Part shown: positions 44,013 to 55,730 of the stretch, piece after piece
How the letters are laid out: the number at the start of each line of letters is the position of its first letter
How positions within the stretch are numbered: position 1 is the stretch's first letter
Source of the DNA: Solanum dulcamara
Lineage: Eukaryota > Streptophyta > Magnoliopsida > Solanales > Solanaceae
Assembly: GCF_947179165.1 (NCBI RefSeq)
Contig: NC_077242.1
Span: 48,431,097 to 48,495,096 of the forward strand
DNA: 64,000 nucleotides
Direction of reading: 5' to 3'
The notes under the pieces: model-generated
The model's database searches: none
Told to the model about the DNA's origin: nothing
The model's input: only the letters and a program-made list of their open reading frames with translations
Program-made: the position numbers and the translations under genes

Positions 44013-46337
44013 TGTAACATCCCCTAAAAATGTTGTATATGATGTTCCAATTCTCGATGAAAATGATACAACTTATGTATTTTGGGCTTAACTTTCAGTA
44101 GCTTAGTCCAAATTAGGTTATTAAAATTTTTGAATAACTACAACATCATTACCTACAACTTTTGTGAAGATCATATTTTAAGTTTCGGAGGTTAAGTAGG
44201 TCAAATAAATTAATTATTGTAAGACAGGGTGCTGTGATGAAATGAAGTATTTATAAAAGAAAATTCATATCTCACTGTAGAATGCTCCAAATCGGTTAAT
44301 TTTTGAACAACATAAAAATAGACTTCTAGAGCAACAATTCATATGAGACACCAAATCCTAATGAGGAAGTTATCTTGTTCAAATGCAGCTCCGAAAAAGG
44401 GTATTCCGTAAAAAAAAGTTTATCTCACCAACCATGGAAAGATCTAGATACATTTGACATCACTCATGACATCAATAGTCCTCCATTTGACATCACCCAT
44501 GACATCATAATCTTCCATTAAATTTTCAGATTTTTTTTATAAATATTTTAATTATTGTTAGGTCCTTCTTTCACACTTATAAATACCTACCTTAATTCAT
44601 CATTTTGTTCATCAAGCTTTATCAAGCAACTCTTCTCTCCATACACTTCTTTACTCATTCTCAAAATATAGTTTTAGTTCTTAGTAGTGTAGAAACACTA
44701 TTTTGCTGATTGATATACTCCGGATAGTACACAAAATTCTCCGGCAAGAAGAAAAGGCTAGGATTCAAGTGTATTCATTAAGTCCTTCAATTCTAAGTAA
44801 CGCTTCGGATTCTAGGTATATAAGGCTTCAATGAGAGTATTCCTTCCACTCTCATGCCTAAAGTATTTTAATTATATGATAAATTATGTTTATTTTTTTA
44901 AGCTTTACTCTAAGTTATGTGGGTGTTTATCCATGGCTTCTTCCACTCATGTAGTCCAAAAACTCTTTCAATTAAATATCTTGATTTTAAGTAATATTTT
45001 CTTATGGATAATTCTTATTTATTCTTATTAGAATGAATCATGGTTAAACTAATGATTATTGGCCTATTTTGATGCAACATAATTTCATATGTATAAATTG
45101 ATGGATTGCAAGTAATTTATCTATTTATCTCTTTAAAGGTTCTTGAAATTCATAGTGGGTTGGTTAAAGCATGATTTCTAATTAATGAATTTCGAAGTAT
45201 TTATGCATATTTATTTACATAAATATTTTCAAGTTGAATTGATTTGAACTCACCTAGTTTTACTAGCTTTTCAATGAAGTTTGACTAAAAAGCTATGACT
45301 ATAAATGAATATTTATGAAAGCAATGTCTATGATAAAAATGGAGTCTTATAAAATAAAAAAATTATGAAATGCTATGAATGATGGATTCTTTATGCTATA
45401 AGGATAATTCTTGCATATTTGAATCACCAAATGTTTCAATGAGCTATTCTACCGAATATGATGTTTTGAATTATCAAGCTATATATTTTGTAGTATTAAA
45501 CTACTCTGTGGGATTGACTTAGCACCGACTGGGTCATTGAGGTGGGATTCGGTAAGGGAATTCTAGTAGCAACCCCTTGTCTTATTAACTATGTTCCAAC
45601 ATAGGAGCCCTTGTAGACTTAGGCTAATGGATCCATGAAAGCCCTTAAATTTAAAGTTAAAGAAATGAATGAAGTTGATGGAGTTCTACCCGGCAAGTAG
45701 TCTCACCGGCCAACATAGGGAGTTATGTTGAAATCCATGTAATAAATCGCATGGTCTTAGATGTCGGTTATGGTCATCTTCCCACAAAATGAATGTTTTA
45801 AAAGATATTTTTATGATTGATTATGCATACATTGCATTATGTTTCATATTATATAAATGTTTTAATATTTCCTCAATGTTCATGCATGCTTATATACTTA
45901 GTACCTTTAAAGTACTAATGCATACTCTTTTACCTACATGATATCACCATGTAGGGACCAGTGATTCTCCTGTTATGCTTCACGTGGCTAGTAGAGATCT
46001 CGTTTGAAGACCACTTTTGGTGAGTTCCTATTTTTCGAGAATAATACTCATTTATCTTTCTAGCTTATGATATGTTGAGATCTTTAGACACTTACTATGG
46101 TATTTCTTTTTATTAAGATTGAGGGTGAGATAGGGACTTGTCTTAGCCCCGTTAAATCTAAAAGTTAGAGGTATTGTTGGACATATATAAATTAAAGATT
46201 TTCTATTATGATTTCCGCTTATTTATTTATCTGCATTACCAATAAAAGGCTAAAAGAATGCTAAGAGACTTATTTGAGGTACTTTCGGGTTCCTCATTTG
46301 CCATATTACGTCTAGGCTCTAGGCTTGGGTCGTGACA
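44013..46337 (+). repeat. Array LTR 2 (inner, 2325 bp)
   Basis: It has the same ends as LTR 1. It is a mosaic: the start resembles LTRs 3 and 4 (GATACAAC, GGGCTTAAC), the block near 44840-45010 matches LTR 1 (GTATTCCTTCC, CTTATGGATAA), and later sites match LTR 4 (AAAAAGCTATGAC near 45290; TTTTGTAGTATT near 45490). It serves as both 3' LTR of unit 1 and 5' LTR of unit 2. Confidence 0.9.
44455..44585 (+). promoter_or_regulatory. Array LTR 2 promoter region with four TGACATCA motifs
   Basis: TGACATCA occurs at 44455, 44467, 44488 and 44500 (spacings 12, 21, 12), forming two 33-base direct repeats. TATAAATA follows at 44578-44585. TGACATCA is one base from TGACGTCA, the bZIP/TGA-factor type site. 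This LTR keeps all four copies. Confidence 0.6.
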
Positions 46338-46341
46338 AACT

Positions 46342-46351
46342 TGGTATCAGA
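46342..46351 (+). other. Primer-binding site, array unit 2
   Basis: TGGTATCAGA is followed by TTTT, as in unit 1, four bases after LTR 2. Confidence 0.75.
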
Positions 46352-46551
46352 TTTTGAAGTTTTGAATAGTCCTCAGAGTCCAACATACCGCGTCAAATAA
46401 GATCTTGTTCATGGTTGTGAAGCGCGCCATAACTATGAATAGGAGGCTATGGGACATTTAGGAAAGTTTTCACTTCTTTCAAATTAATGTCGTGCCTTAG
46501 TTTGTCCTAAGCTTTCCTTTAACTAACGACCCATTTCGTGTTCTCTAGATA

Positions 46552-47597
46552 ATGACTCGTGGAAGAGCACCTCCAAGTCCAAGGGTTGATGATAAGGACC
46601 AAGCTCCCCTAGTTCCCAATGCCTCATATCATGAAGAAGGGTTAACCCATGCCGGGTTTTGCAATATCATTACGTTGTTGACTCAAGTCGTATACAACCA
46701 AGGGAATCACGGTGTTCCTCATCCCCAACTAGCAAATCCAGCCTCTATGATTCAGGATTTCTAAAAGATGAATCCACTTGAGTTCGATGGTTCTAAATTA
46801 GATGAGGACCCTATGAAGTTCATTGATGAGGTGTACCGGATTATGGCTATTATGGGTGTGACATAGAATGAGAAGGCCGAGCTAGTGTCCTATCAACTCA
46901 AAGGAGTGGCTCGGGTGTGGTACGAATAACGGGTTGTTGAGAAGAATGAGAAAATGGGGCCAATAGGATGGGAAAAGTTCAAAGGTGCCTTCATAGACCG
47001 CTTCTTCCCATTAGAGCTAGGGGAGGCCAAAATCAAAGATTTTGTCAACCTCCGTTAACAGAGTATGAGCGTGAGGGAGTATGCTCGCAAATTCACTAAG
47101 TTGTCAAAGTATGCTCCCTTCATGGTCTCCGACCCAAGAGCTAGGATGAGCAAGTTCATTTCTGGTGTCTCAAGCTTAGTTTCCAAAGAGTGCAAAACGA
47201 CCATGTTGATCAAGGAGATGGACATCTCTTGGCTAATGACTTACGCAAAACAAATTGAAGAAGAGAAGTTGAGAGAGAGATCAAGGGGATTTAAAAAGGC
47301 TAGAGTGGATGGTGGAGAGTTTAACCCTCAAAGGTCAGGTTATGGTAACCATGGAAAAGGCTAAGGTGGGCAACGGTTTGTGGGACAAAGTTCCACCAAT
47401 ACTCCTCCTCCAAGGTTCAACAAAGACAAGGGTGGTAAACCAATGGTTCTAAGAGAGAATGTTGCTGCTCAAACTTTCTCTGCTTGCAAGAAGTTTGAAA
47501 GGACTCACAAAGAGAAATACTTAGCCGGCTCCAATGCAAGTGTGGCAAGATAGGCCACCATGCAAAATATTGTAGATATGGTGGCGGTATGCCTTAA
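46552..47597 (+). pseudogene. gag: Array unit 2 gag pseudogene
   Basis: The ATG at 46552 opens MTRGRAPPSPRVDDKDQ; this first frame ends at the shared TAA at 46762-46764. Further shared stops are at 47056-47058 and 47362-47364. A private TAA replaces the Gln of the WYEQW motif near 46927. An open 99-codon block (47065-47364) holds MSVREYARKFTKLSKYAPF. The zinc knuckle carries the shared frameshift plus a private Cys-to-Phe change (KKFERT). Confidence 0.85.
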
Positions 47598-48029
47598 GTC
47601 CAATTTGCTCATAGTCAAAAAGCCCAAGGAGGTGTCCAATGTACCAACCACTTTTACACCTTGCATGGGAGATGAGAGGTTGAGGATGCACCCAATATCA
47701 TCACCGGTATGTTAAAGGTCTTCTCTTTTAATGTGTATGCACTATTAGATCTGGGTGCAAATTTATTATTTATTACTCCATTCCTTACTAATAGGTTTGA
47801 TGTGTCACCCAAAATGTTATTAGAGCCCTATTTGATGTCTACCCCTGTGGGTGAATCGGTTATTGTTAGAAAGGTCTATAGGGGTTGTCCCATGTCTATC
47901 TTGCATAAAGTTATTCTTTGTAATCTCATTGAGATTGACATGGTAGATTTCGATGTGATTCTTGGAATGGATTGGTTACATGCATTTTATGCTTTTATAA
48001 ATTGTAGGACTCGTCGAGTCAAGTTCTAA
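47598..48029 (+). pseudogene. pol: Array unit 2 protease pseudogene
   Basis: A 106-codon frame (47709-48029) is nearly identical to unit 1 and has the same D-L-G in place of the catalytic D-P/S-G. It ends at the shared TAA at 48027-48029. A second shared stop (AAATAGGAG) follows. Confidence 0.8.
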
Positions 48030-49736
48030 TTTCTAAATAAGCCCATTATTAAATAGGAGGGTCGTGATTCGGTGGTAAAGGGTAAATTCATTTCTTATCT
48101 TAAGGCCCAAAAAAAATTCTAAGGGTTGTATTTACCATATTGTGAGGGTTAGGGATGTCAACTCTGAAAGTCCTCCTCTTGAGTTGGTTCCCATAGTCAA
48201 TGAGTTCCCCGATCTCTTTCTCGATGACTTTCCTGGTGTCCCTCCCGAAAAAGAAGTTGATTTTGGTATCGATCTCCTCCTTGATACCCAACCTATCTCT
48301 ATTCTTCCTTATCGAATGGCTCCGGCAGAATTGAAAAAGTTGAAGGAACAATTAAAGGACTTATTAGAAAAGGGGTTCATAAGACCAAGTATTTCGCCAT
48401 GGGGTAACCCGTGTTATTTGTGAGAAAGAAGGATGGGTCGCTTTGAATGTGCATAGACTACCAGTAATTAAATAAGATGACCATTAAGAACAAGTACCTA
48501 CTCCCTAGAATAGATGACTTTTTTTATTAATTGCAAGGAAAAAGTCACTTCTCCAAGATCGACCTTCGGTCCGGCTATCACCAACTACGGGTGAGGGAGG
48601 GTGACATTCCCCAAATGGCCTTTCGAACAACGTATGGTCATTTTGAGTTTGTGGTGATGAGTTTTGGGTTGACGAATGCACCAACGATATTTATGGACTT
48701 GATGAATAGGGTGTTCAAACCTTACCTTGATACTTTTGTAGTGGTCTTTATTGATGATATTTTAATTTACGCTCGGGTGAGGAAGAACACAAGAATCACT
48801 TGAGAGTTGTGCTTCAAATATTGAGGGATAGGCAATTGTTTGAAAATTTTAGTAAGTGTGAATTTTGGTTGAAGGAGGTGACATTTCTTGGTCAAGAAGT
48901 GTCCGGTGATGGGATCAAAGTTGATCCTAACAAAAACAGAGATAGTCAAGAATTAGCCTAGACCGTTGTTTCCTTCAAATATTAGGGGCTTCTTGGATCT
49001 AGCCGAGTACTATAGAAGGTTCGTCAAAGGTTTTTCTTCCATCTCATCTCCTATGACAAAATTAACCCAAAAGAAAACCAAATTCATATGGATGGATGAA
49101 TGTGAGAAGAGTTTCCAGACTTTGAAAGATCGACTTACCTCCGCTCCTATTTTGACTCTCCCAGAAAGATTAGAAGGGTTTTTAATTTATTATGATGCTT
49201 CAAAGATTGGTTTAGGTTGTGTCTTAATGTAAAATGACAAGCTTATAGCCTATGCTTCTAGGCAATTAAAGGTGCATGAGCGTAACTACACTACCCATGA
49301 CCTTGAATTGGTGATCGTTGTTTTTTCTTTAAAGATTTGGAGGCATTACCTCTATGGGGTGCATGTGGATGTGTATACCGATCATAAAAGTCTTCAATAT
49401 ATGTTCACCCAAAAGGACCTTAATCTAAGGCAAAGAAGGTGGCTAGAACTCCTTAAGGACTATGATATGAGTATGCACTATCATCCGGATAAAGCCAATG
49501 TAGTTGTCGATGCACTTAGTAGAGTGTTTATGGGGAGTGTAGCCCATGTGGATGAAGGGAAGAGGGATTTGTTGAAAGATATTCACCAGTTGGCTAGATT
49601 AGGGGTGAAGTTGTGTGGTACTTATGATGGTGGTATGGTTGTTCAAAATAGGTCTGAATCCTCTTTAGTGGTGTATGTTAAATCAAAGAAAGATCTTGAC
49701 CCAACATTTATCGAGTTAAAGAAGTTGGTGAAATAA
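48030..49736 (+). pseudogene. pol: Array unit 2 reverse transcriptase and RNase H pseudogene
   Basis: It has the same block order as unit 1, with FIDD at 48747-48758. The shared frameshifts and stops are present (TGA/TAA near 48445-48470; TAA at 49230-49232), and a private TTA-A change removes the Asp-Gln of the FFDQLQ motif near 48530. RNase H reads [14 protein letters not shown] and [11 protein letters not shown]; the M and F variants recur in the second copy of the unit 3 duplication. Confidence 0.85.
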
Positions 49737-51137
49737 AAGAAAATAGAGGTCTTTTCCCAAGGGGGTGATGGGGTGATATACTACCAAGGTCGGCTATGTG
49801 TTCCGGATATTGATGGCCTAAGGAGTTTGATCTTGATGAAGGCTCATAATTCTACATACTCCATTCATCTCGGTTCGACGAAAATGTACCGAGACTTAGA
49901 AGATTTCTATTGGTGGGGTGGCATGAAGAAGGACATAGAAAGGTTCGTGTCCGAATGTCATAATTGCCAACAAATGAAGGCCGAACATCAAAGGCTGAGT
50001 GGCCTAGCCTAAGACATTGAAAGCCCTACTTGGAAGTGGAAAATGTGAATATGGATTTTGTAGTGGGTTTGCCTCATACCTGAAGGCGTCATAATTTAAT
50101 TTGGGTAATTGTTGATAGAAAAACTAAGTCGTCTCACTTCCTACCAGTTAAGACTTCCTATAGTGCCGAAGACTATGCCAAGTTATATATTCGGGAGTTG
50201 GTGAGTTTGGATGGTGTGCCATTATCCATTACTATTTCACCAGAATTCGTTGATTGCTCCATACGAATTTATAATGGAAAAACGTACCCAATTCACTTCT
50301 CTCTTTTGGAGATCATTTCAAAACGGCATCGGTACTAAGGTAAAATTGAGCACCGCATTCTCACACATATGGGAAAGCCAAAAGGACAATTCAAACACTA
50401 GAGGATATGTTAAGGGCTTGTGTGTTGGAGTTTAAAGGAAATTGGGATGATCATCTACCACTCATCGAGTTTGCCTATAATAATATTTACCACTCAAGTA
50501 TTGAGATGGCACCGTTTGAGGCTTTGTATAGAAGACGATGTAGATCTCTGGTTGGTTGGTTCGAAGTAGGTGAGATGACCTTATTGGGCCCCTATTTGGT
50601 ACTTGATGCTTTTGAGAAGGTGAAGATCATTAGACAAACGTTGAAGATAGCTCAAAGTCATCAAAAGTCCTATTCCAACACTAGAAGAAGGGATCTTGAG
50701 TTTAATATAGACGATTGGGTGTATCCGAAGGTTTCAACCATGAAGGGTGTGGTTTGGTTTGGTAAGAAAGGTAAATTAAGCCCCAGGTATGTAGGGCCTT
50801 ATAGAATCGTGAGACGTGTTGGCAAGGTTGCATATGGGTTGGAATTACCCTTGGAAATGGCCATGGTTCATCCGGTGTTCCATGTGTCTATGTTGAAAAA
50901 ATGTGTGGGTGATCCTAGTTCCATTGTACCTATGGGAGTAGTGAATATTGAAGAAAACTTACCTATTAAGAAGTTCCTATTGAAATTTTGGACCGGCAAG
51001 TTAAGAGATTGAGGAACAAAGAAGTAGCATCTGTTAAAGTCTTTTGGAGGAATCAACAAATAGAAAGTGCAACATGGGAAGCGGAAGTGGATATGACTAA
51101 GCGATACCCTCATCTATTTCTCTCTACCCAAAACTAA
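49737..51137 (+). pseudogene. pol: Array unit 2 integrase pseudogene
   Basis: The zinc-binding part has IHLGSTKMYRDLEDFYWWGG and SECHNCQQMK, then the shared TAA at 50010-50012. The ~50-base replacement of the second Asp motif is at about 50231-50282. The C-terminal 201-codon frame (50407-51012) is the longest open integrase stretch of the array, because the stop after NIEEN in units 1 and 3 (TGA) is TTA here. The end is at 51135-51137. Confidence 0.85.
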
Positions 51138-51327
51138 GGTATTAAGTCATCCTTTCTCAAATACTTGAAATCCTTGCATTTTAACTTTTCTTGTCATATT
51201 CTTGCAACATTATGAAATATGTTTCAAATGATGTTTTAAATTACACTATTGCATTGATGATGGGTTGTTGGTTTACACTCTTCTCTACTCAACCTAAGTC
51301 TTTCCTCATTCGAGGATGAATGTTCCC

Positions 51328-51340
51328 AAGAGGTAGATAA
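51328..51340 (+). other. Polypurine tract, array unit 2
   Basis: AAGAGGTAGATAA abuts LTR 3. One G-to-T change distinguishes it from the AAGAGGGAGATAA of units 1 and 3. Confidence 0.75.
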
Positions 51341-51783
51341 TGTAACATCCCCTAAAAATGTTGTATATGATGTTCCAGTTCTCGATGAAAACGATACAAC
51401 TTATGTATTTTGGGCTTAACTTTCAGTAGGTTAGTCCAAATTAGGTTATTATTATTTTTGAATAACTCCAACATCATTACCTGCAACTTTTGTGAAGATC
51501 ATATTTTATGTTTCGGAGGTTAAGTAGGTCAAATAAATTAATTATTGTAAGACAGGGTGCTGTGATGAAATGGAGTATTTATAAAAGAAAATTTATATCT
51601 CACTGGAGAATGCTCCAAATCGGTTAATTTTTGAACAACATAAAAATAGACTTCTAGAGAAACAATTCATATGAGACACCAAATCCTAATGAGGAAGTTA
51701 TCTTGTTCAAATGCAGCTCCGAAAAAGGGTATTTCGTAAAAAGAAAGTTCATCTCACCAACCATGGAAAGATCTAGATACATT

Positions 51784-51914
51784 TGACATCACTCATGACA
51801 TCAATAGTCCTCCATTTAACATCACCCATGACATCATAATCTTTAATTAAATTTTCAGATTTTTTTAATAATTATTTTAATTATTGTTAGGTCCTTCTTT
51901 CACACTTATAAATA
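51784..51914 (+). promoter_or_regulatory. Array LTR 3 promoter region
   Basis: TGACATCA occurs at 51784 and 51796. The third copy is mutated (TTAACATCA) and the fourth is kept. TATAAATA lies at 51907-51914. LTR 4 carries the same third-copy mutation. Confidence 0.55.
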
Positions 51915-52591
51915 CCTACCTTAATTCATCATTTTGTTCATCAAGCTTTATCAAGCAACTCTTCTCTCCATACACTTCTTTACTCATTCTCAAAATATAG
52001 TTTTAGTTCTTAGTAGTGTAGAAATACTATTTTGCTGATTGATATACTCCGGATAGTACACAAAATTCTCCGGTAAGAAGAAAAGGCTAGGATTCAAGTG
52101 TATTCATTAAGTCCTTCGATTCTAAGTAACGCTTCGAATTCTAGGTATATAAGGCTTCAATGAGAGTATTCATTCCACTCTCATGCCTAAAGTATTTTAA
52201 TTATATGATAAATTATGTTTATTTTTTTAAGCTTTACTCTAAGTTATGTGGGTGTTTATCCATGGCTTCTTCCACTCATGTAGTCCAAAAACTCTTTCAA
52301 TTAAATATCTTGATTTTAAGTAATATTTTCTTATGAATAATTCTTATTTATTCTTAATAGCACGAATCATGGTTAAACTAATGATTATTGGCCTATTTTG
52401 ATGCAACATAATTTCATATATATGAATTGATGGATTGCAAGTAATTTATCTATTTATCTCTTTAAAGGTTCTTGAAATTCATAGTGGGTTGGTTAAAGCA
52501 TGATTTCTAATTAATGAATTTCGAAGTATTTATGCATATTTATTTACATAAATATTTTCAAGTTGAATTGATTTGAACTCACCTAGTTTTA

Positions 52592-52960
52592 GAGCCCGTT
52601 TGGATTGGCTTAAAAAGTAACTTTTATGTATGAAATGCTTTTAGAACTTCGAAGTGCTGAAAGTTATTTTTATAATGAGTGTTTGGATAAAAGTGCTTAT
52701 GATGTGAATTTTAGGGTTAAAAGAATAAAAAAGGTAGTTTGAGAATTTAGTTAAAATATAAGGGATATAAAAGTAATTTCCATGGTTAAAGAAAATGACT
52801 TTAAAGACTTTGGAAAATAAAGTTAGGAATTCTAACTTTTCATTTTTGACTGACTTTAACAACTTTATGGCTTAAAGTCAGCACTAGGCAAACACGTCCA
52901 AAAGCTAAAAAGGCGCTTTAAGTTGGTTTTGATCAACTTAAAGCCAATCCAAACGGGCTC
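52592..52960. mobile_element. Tourist-like (PIF/Harbinger) MITE in LTR 3
   Basis: A 369-bp insertion absent from LTRs 1, 2 and 4. Its ends are perfect 20-bp inverted repeats (GAGCCCGTTTGGATTGGCTT at 52592-52611 and its complement at 52941-52960). It is flanked by TTA on both sides (52589-52591 and 52961-52963) where the other LTRs have a single TTA or its variant. A 3-bp TTA duplication with such termini is the PIF/Harbinger signature. It has no transposase; the AT-rich 73-codon frame inside is not meaningful. Confidence 0.85.
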
Positions 52961-54042
52961 TTACTAGCTTTTCAATGAAGTTTGACTAAAAAGCGATGAC
53001 TACAAATGAATATTTATGAGAGCAATGTCTATGATAAAAATGGAGTCTTATAAAATAAAAGAATGATGAAATGCTATGAATAATGGATTCTTTATGCTAT
53101 AAGGATAATTCTTGCATATTTGAATCACCAAATGTTTCAATGAGCTATTCTACCGAATATGATGTTTTGAATTATCAAGCTATATATTTTGAAGTATTAA
53201 ACTACTCTGTGGGATTGACTTAGCACCGAATGGGTCATTGAGGTGGGATTCGGTAAGGGAATCCTAGTAGCAACCCCTTGTCTTATTAACTATATGCCAA
53301 CATAGGAGCCCTTGTAGGCTTAGGCTAATGGATCCATGAAAGCCCTTAAATTTAAAGTTAAAGAAATGAATGAAGTTGATGGAGTTCTACTCGGCAAGTA
53401 GTCTCCCCGGCCAACGTAGGGAGTTATGTTGAATTTCATGTAATAACTCGCATGGTCTTAGATGTCGGTTATGGTCATCTTCCCACAAAATAAATATTTT
53501 AAAGGATATTTTTATGATTGATTATGCATACATTGCATTATGTTTCATATTATATAAATGTTTTAATATTTCCTCAATGTTCATGCATGCTTATATACTT
53601 AGTACCTTTAAAGTACTAATGCATACTCTTTTACCTACATGATATCACCATGTAGGGACCAGTGATTCTCCTGTTATGCTTCACGTGGCTAGTAGAGATC
53701 TCGTTTGAAGACCACTTTTGGTGAGTTCCTATTTTTCGAGAATAATACTCATTTATCTTTCTAGCTTATGATATGTTGAGATCTTTAGACACTTACTATG
53801 GTATTTCTTTTTATTAAGATTGAGGGTGAGATAGGAACTTGTCTTAGCCCCGTTAAATCTAAAAGTTAGAGGTATTGTTGGACATATGTAAGTTGAAGAT
53901 TTTCTATTATGATTTCTGCTTATTTATTTATCTGCATTACCAATGAAAGGCTAAAAGAATGCTAAGAGGCTTGTTTGAGGTACTTTCGGGTTCCTCATTC
54001 GCCATGTTACTTCTAGGCTCTAGGCTTGGGTCGTGACAAACT

Positions 54043-54052
54043 TGGTATCAGA
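54043..54052 (+). other. Primer-binding site, array unit 3
   Basis: TGGTATCAGA followed by TTTT lies four bases after LTR 3, as in units 1 and 2. Confidence 0.75.
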
Positions 54053-54252
54053 TTTTGAAGTTTTGAATAGTCCTCAGAGTCCAATATACCGCGTCAAATA
54101 AGATCTTGTTCATGGTTGTGAAGCGCGCCATAACTATGAATAGGAGGCTATGGGACATTTAGGAAAGTTTTCACTTCTTTCAAATTAATGTCGTGCCTTA
54201 GTTTGTCCTAAGCTTTCCTTTAACTAACAGCCCATTTCGTGTTCTCTAGATA

Positions 54253-55298
54253 ATGACTCGTGGAAGAGCACCTCTAAGTGACAGGGTTGATGATAAGGAC
54301 CAAGCTCCCCCAGTTCCCAATGCCCCATATCACGAAGAAGGGGTAACCCATGCCAGGTTTTTCAATATCATTATGTTGTTGACTCAAGTCGTAGACAACC
54401 AAGGGAATTACGGTGTTCCTCATCCCCAACTACCAAATCCAGCCTCTATGATTCAGGATTTCTAAAAGATGAATCCACCCGAATTCGATGGTTCTAAATT
54501 AGATGAGGACCCTATGAAGTTCATTGATGAGGTGTACCGGATTATGGCTATCATGGGTGTGCCATAGAATGAGAAGGCCGAGCTAGTGGCCTATCAACTC
54601 AAAGGAGTGGCTCGGGTGTGGTACGAACAATGGGTTGTTGAGAAGAATGAGAAAATGGGGCCAATAGGATGGGAAAAGTTCAAAGGTGCCTTCATAGACC
54701 GCTTCTTCCGATTAGAGCTAGGGGAATCCAAAATCCAAGATTTTATCAACCTCCGTTAAGGGAGTATGAGCGTGAGGGAGTATTCTCTCAAATTCACTAA
54801 GTTGTCAAAGTATGCTCCCTTCATGGTCTCCGACCCAAGAGCTAGGATGAGCAAGTTCATTTCTGGTGTCTCAAGCTTAGTTTCCAAAGAGTGCAAAACG
54901 ACCATGTTGATCAAGGAGATGGACATCTATAGGCTAATGACTTACGCAAAACAAATTGAAGAAGAGAAGTTGAGAGAGAGATCAAGGGGGTTTAAAAAGG
55001 CTAGAGTGGATGGTGGAGAGTTTAACCCTCAAAGGTCTGGTTATGGTAACCATGGAAAAGGCTAAGGTGGGCAACGGTTTGTGGGACAAAGTTCCACCAA
55101 TACTCCTCCTCCAAGGTTCAATAAAGACAAGGGTGGTATACCAATGGTTCTAAGAGAGAATGTTGCTGCTCAAACTTTCTCTGCTTGCAAGAAGTGTGGA
55201 AGGACTCACAAAGAGAAATACTTAGCCGGCTCCAATGCAAGTGTGGCAAGATAGGGCACCATGCTAAAGATTGTAGATATGGTGGCGGTAGGCCTTAA
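54253..55298 (+). pseudogene. gag: Array unit 3 gag pseudogene
   Basis: The ATG at 54253 opens MTRGRAPLSDRVDD and ends at the shared TAA at 54463-54465. Shared stops recur at 54757-54759 and 55063-55065. The knuckle region is the best of the three units (KKCGRTHKEK, then GHHAKDCRYG in another frame at about 55250-55280), but the same frameshift separates the halves. This unit lacks the private gag stops of units 1 and 2. Confidence 0.85.
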
Positions 55299-55730
55299 GG
55301 CCAATTTGCTCATAGTCAACAAGCCCAGGGAGGTGTCCAATGTACCAACCACTTTTACACCTTGCATGGGAGATGAGAGGTTGAGGACGCACCTAATATC
55401 ATCATCGGTATGTTAAAGGTCTTCTCTTTTAATGTGTATGCACTATTAGATCTGGGTGCAAATTTATTATTTATTACTCCATTCCTTACTAATAGGTTTG
55501 ATGTGTCACCCGAAATGTTATTAGAGCCCTATTTAATGTCTACCCCTGTGGGTGAATCGGTTATTGTTAGAAAGGTCTATAGGGGTTGTCCCATGTCTAT
55601 CTTGCATAAAGTTATTCTTTGTAATCTCATTGAGATTGACATGGTAGATTTCGATGTGATTCTTGGGATGGATTGGTTACATGCATTTAATGCTTTCATA
55701 AATTGTAGGACTCGTCGAGTCAAGTTCTAA
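55299..55730 (+). pseudogene. pol: Array unit 3 protease pseudogene
   Basis: A 106-codon frame (55410-55730) has the shared D-L-G catalytic change and ends at the shared TAA at 55728-55730. One private change is LHAFNAF for LHAFYAF. Confidence 0.8.

Larger units (their letters stand above)
51341..54038 (+). repeat. Array LTR 3 (inner, 2698 bp including a MITE)
   Basis: Without the 369-bp MITE and its duplication it is 2326 bp, matching LTRs 1 and 2. Its first half shares LTR 4 variants (GTATTCATTCC near 52165, CTTATGAATAA, AATAGCACGAATC, CATATATATG near 52420). Its second half shares LTR 1 variants (AAAAAGCGATGACTAC near 52990, TTTTGAAGTATT near 53190). That is the pattern expected of a crossover between a 3' and a 5' LTR. 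Confidence 0.9.

Noticed and set aside
52641..52862. 73-codon frame inside the MITE
   Set aside because: Non-autonomous MITEs encode nothing. The frame is AT-rich with no transposase motif.
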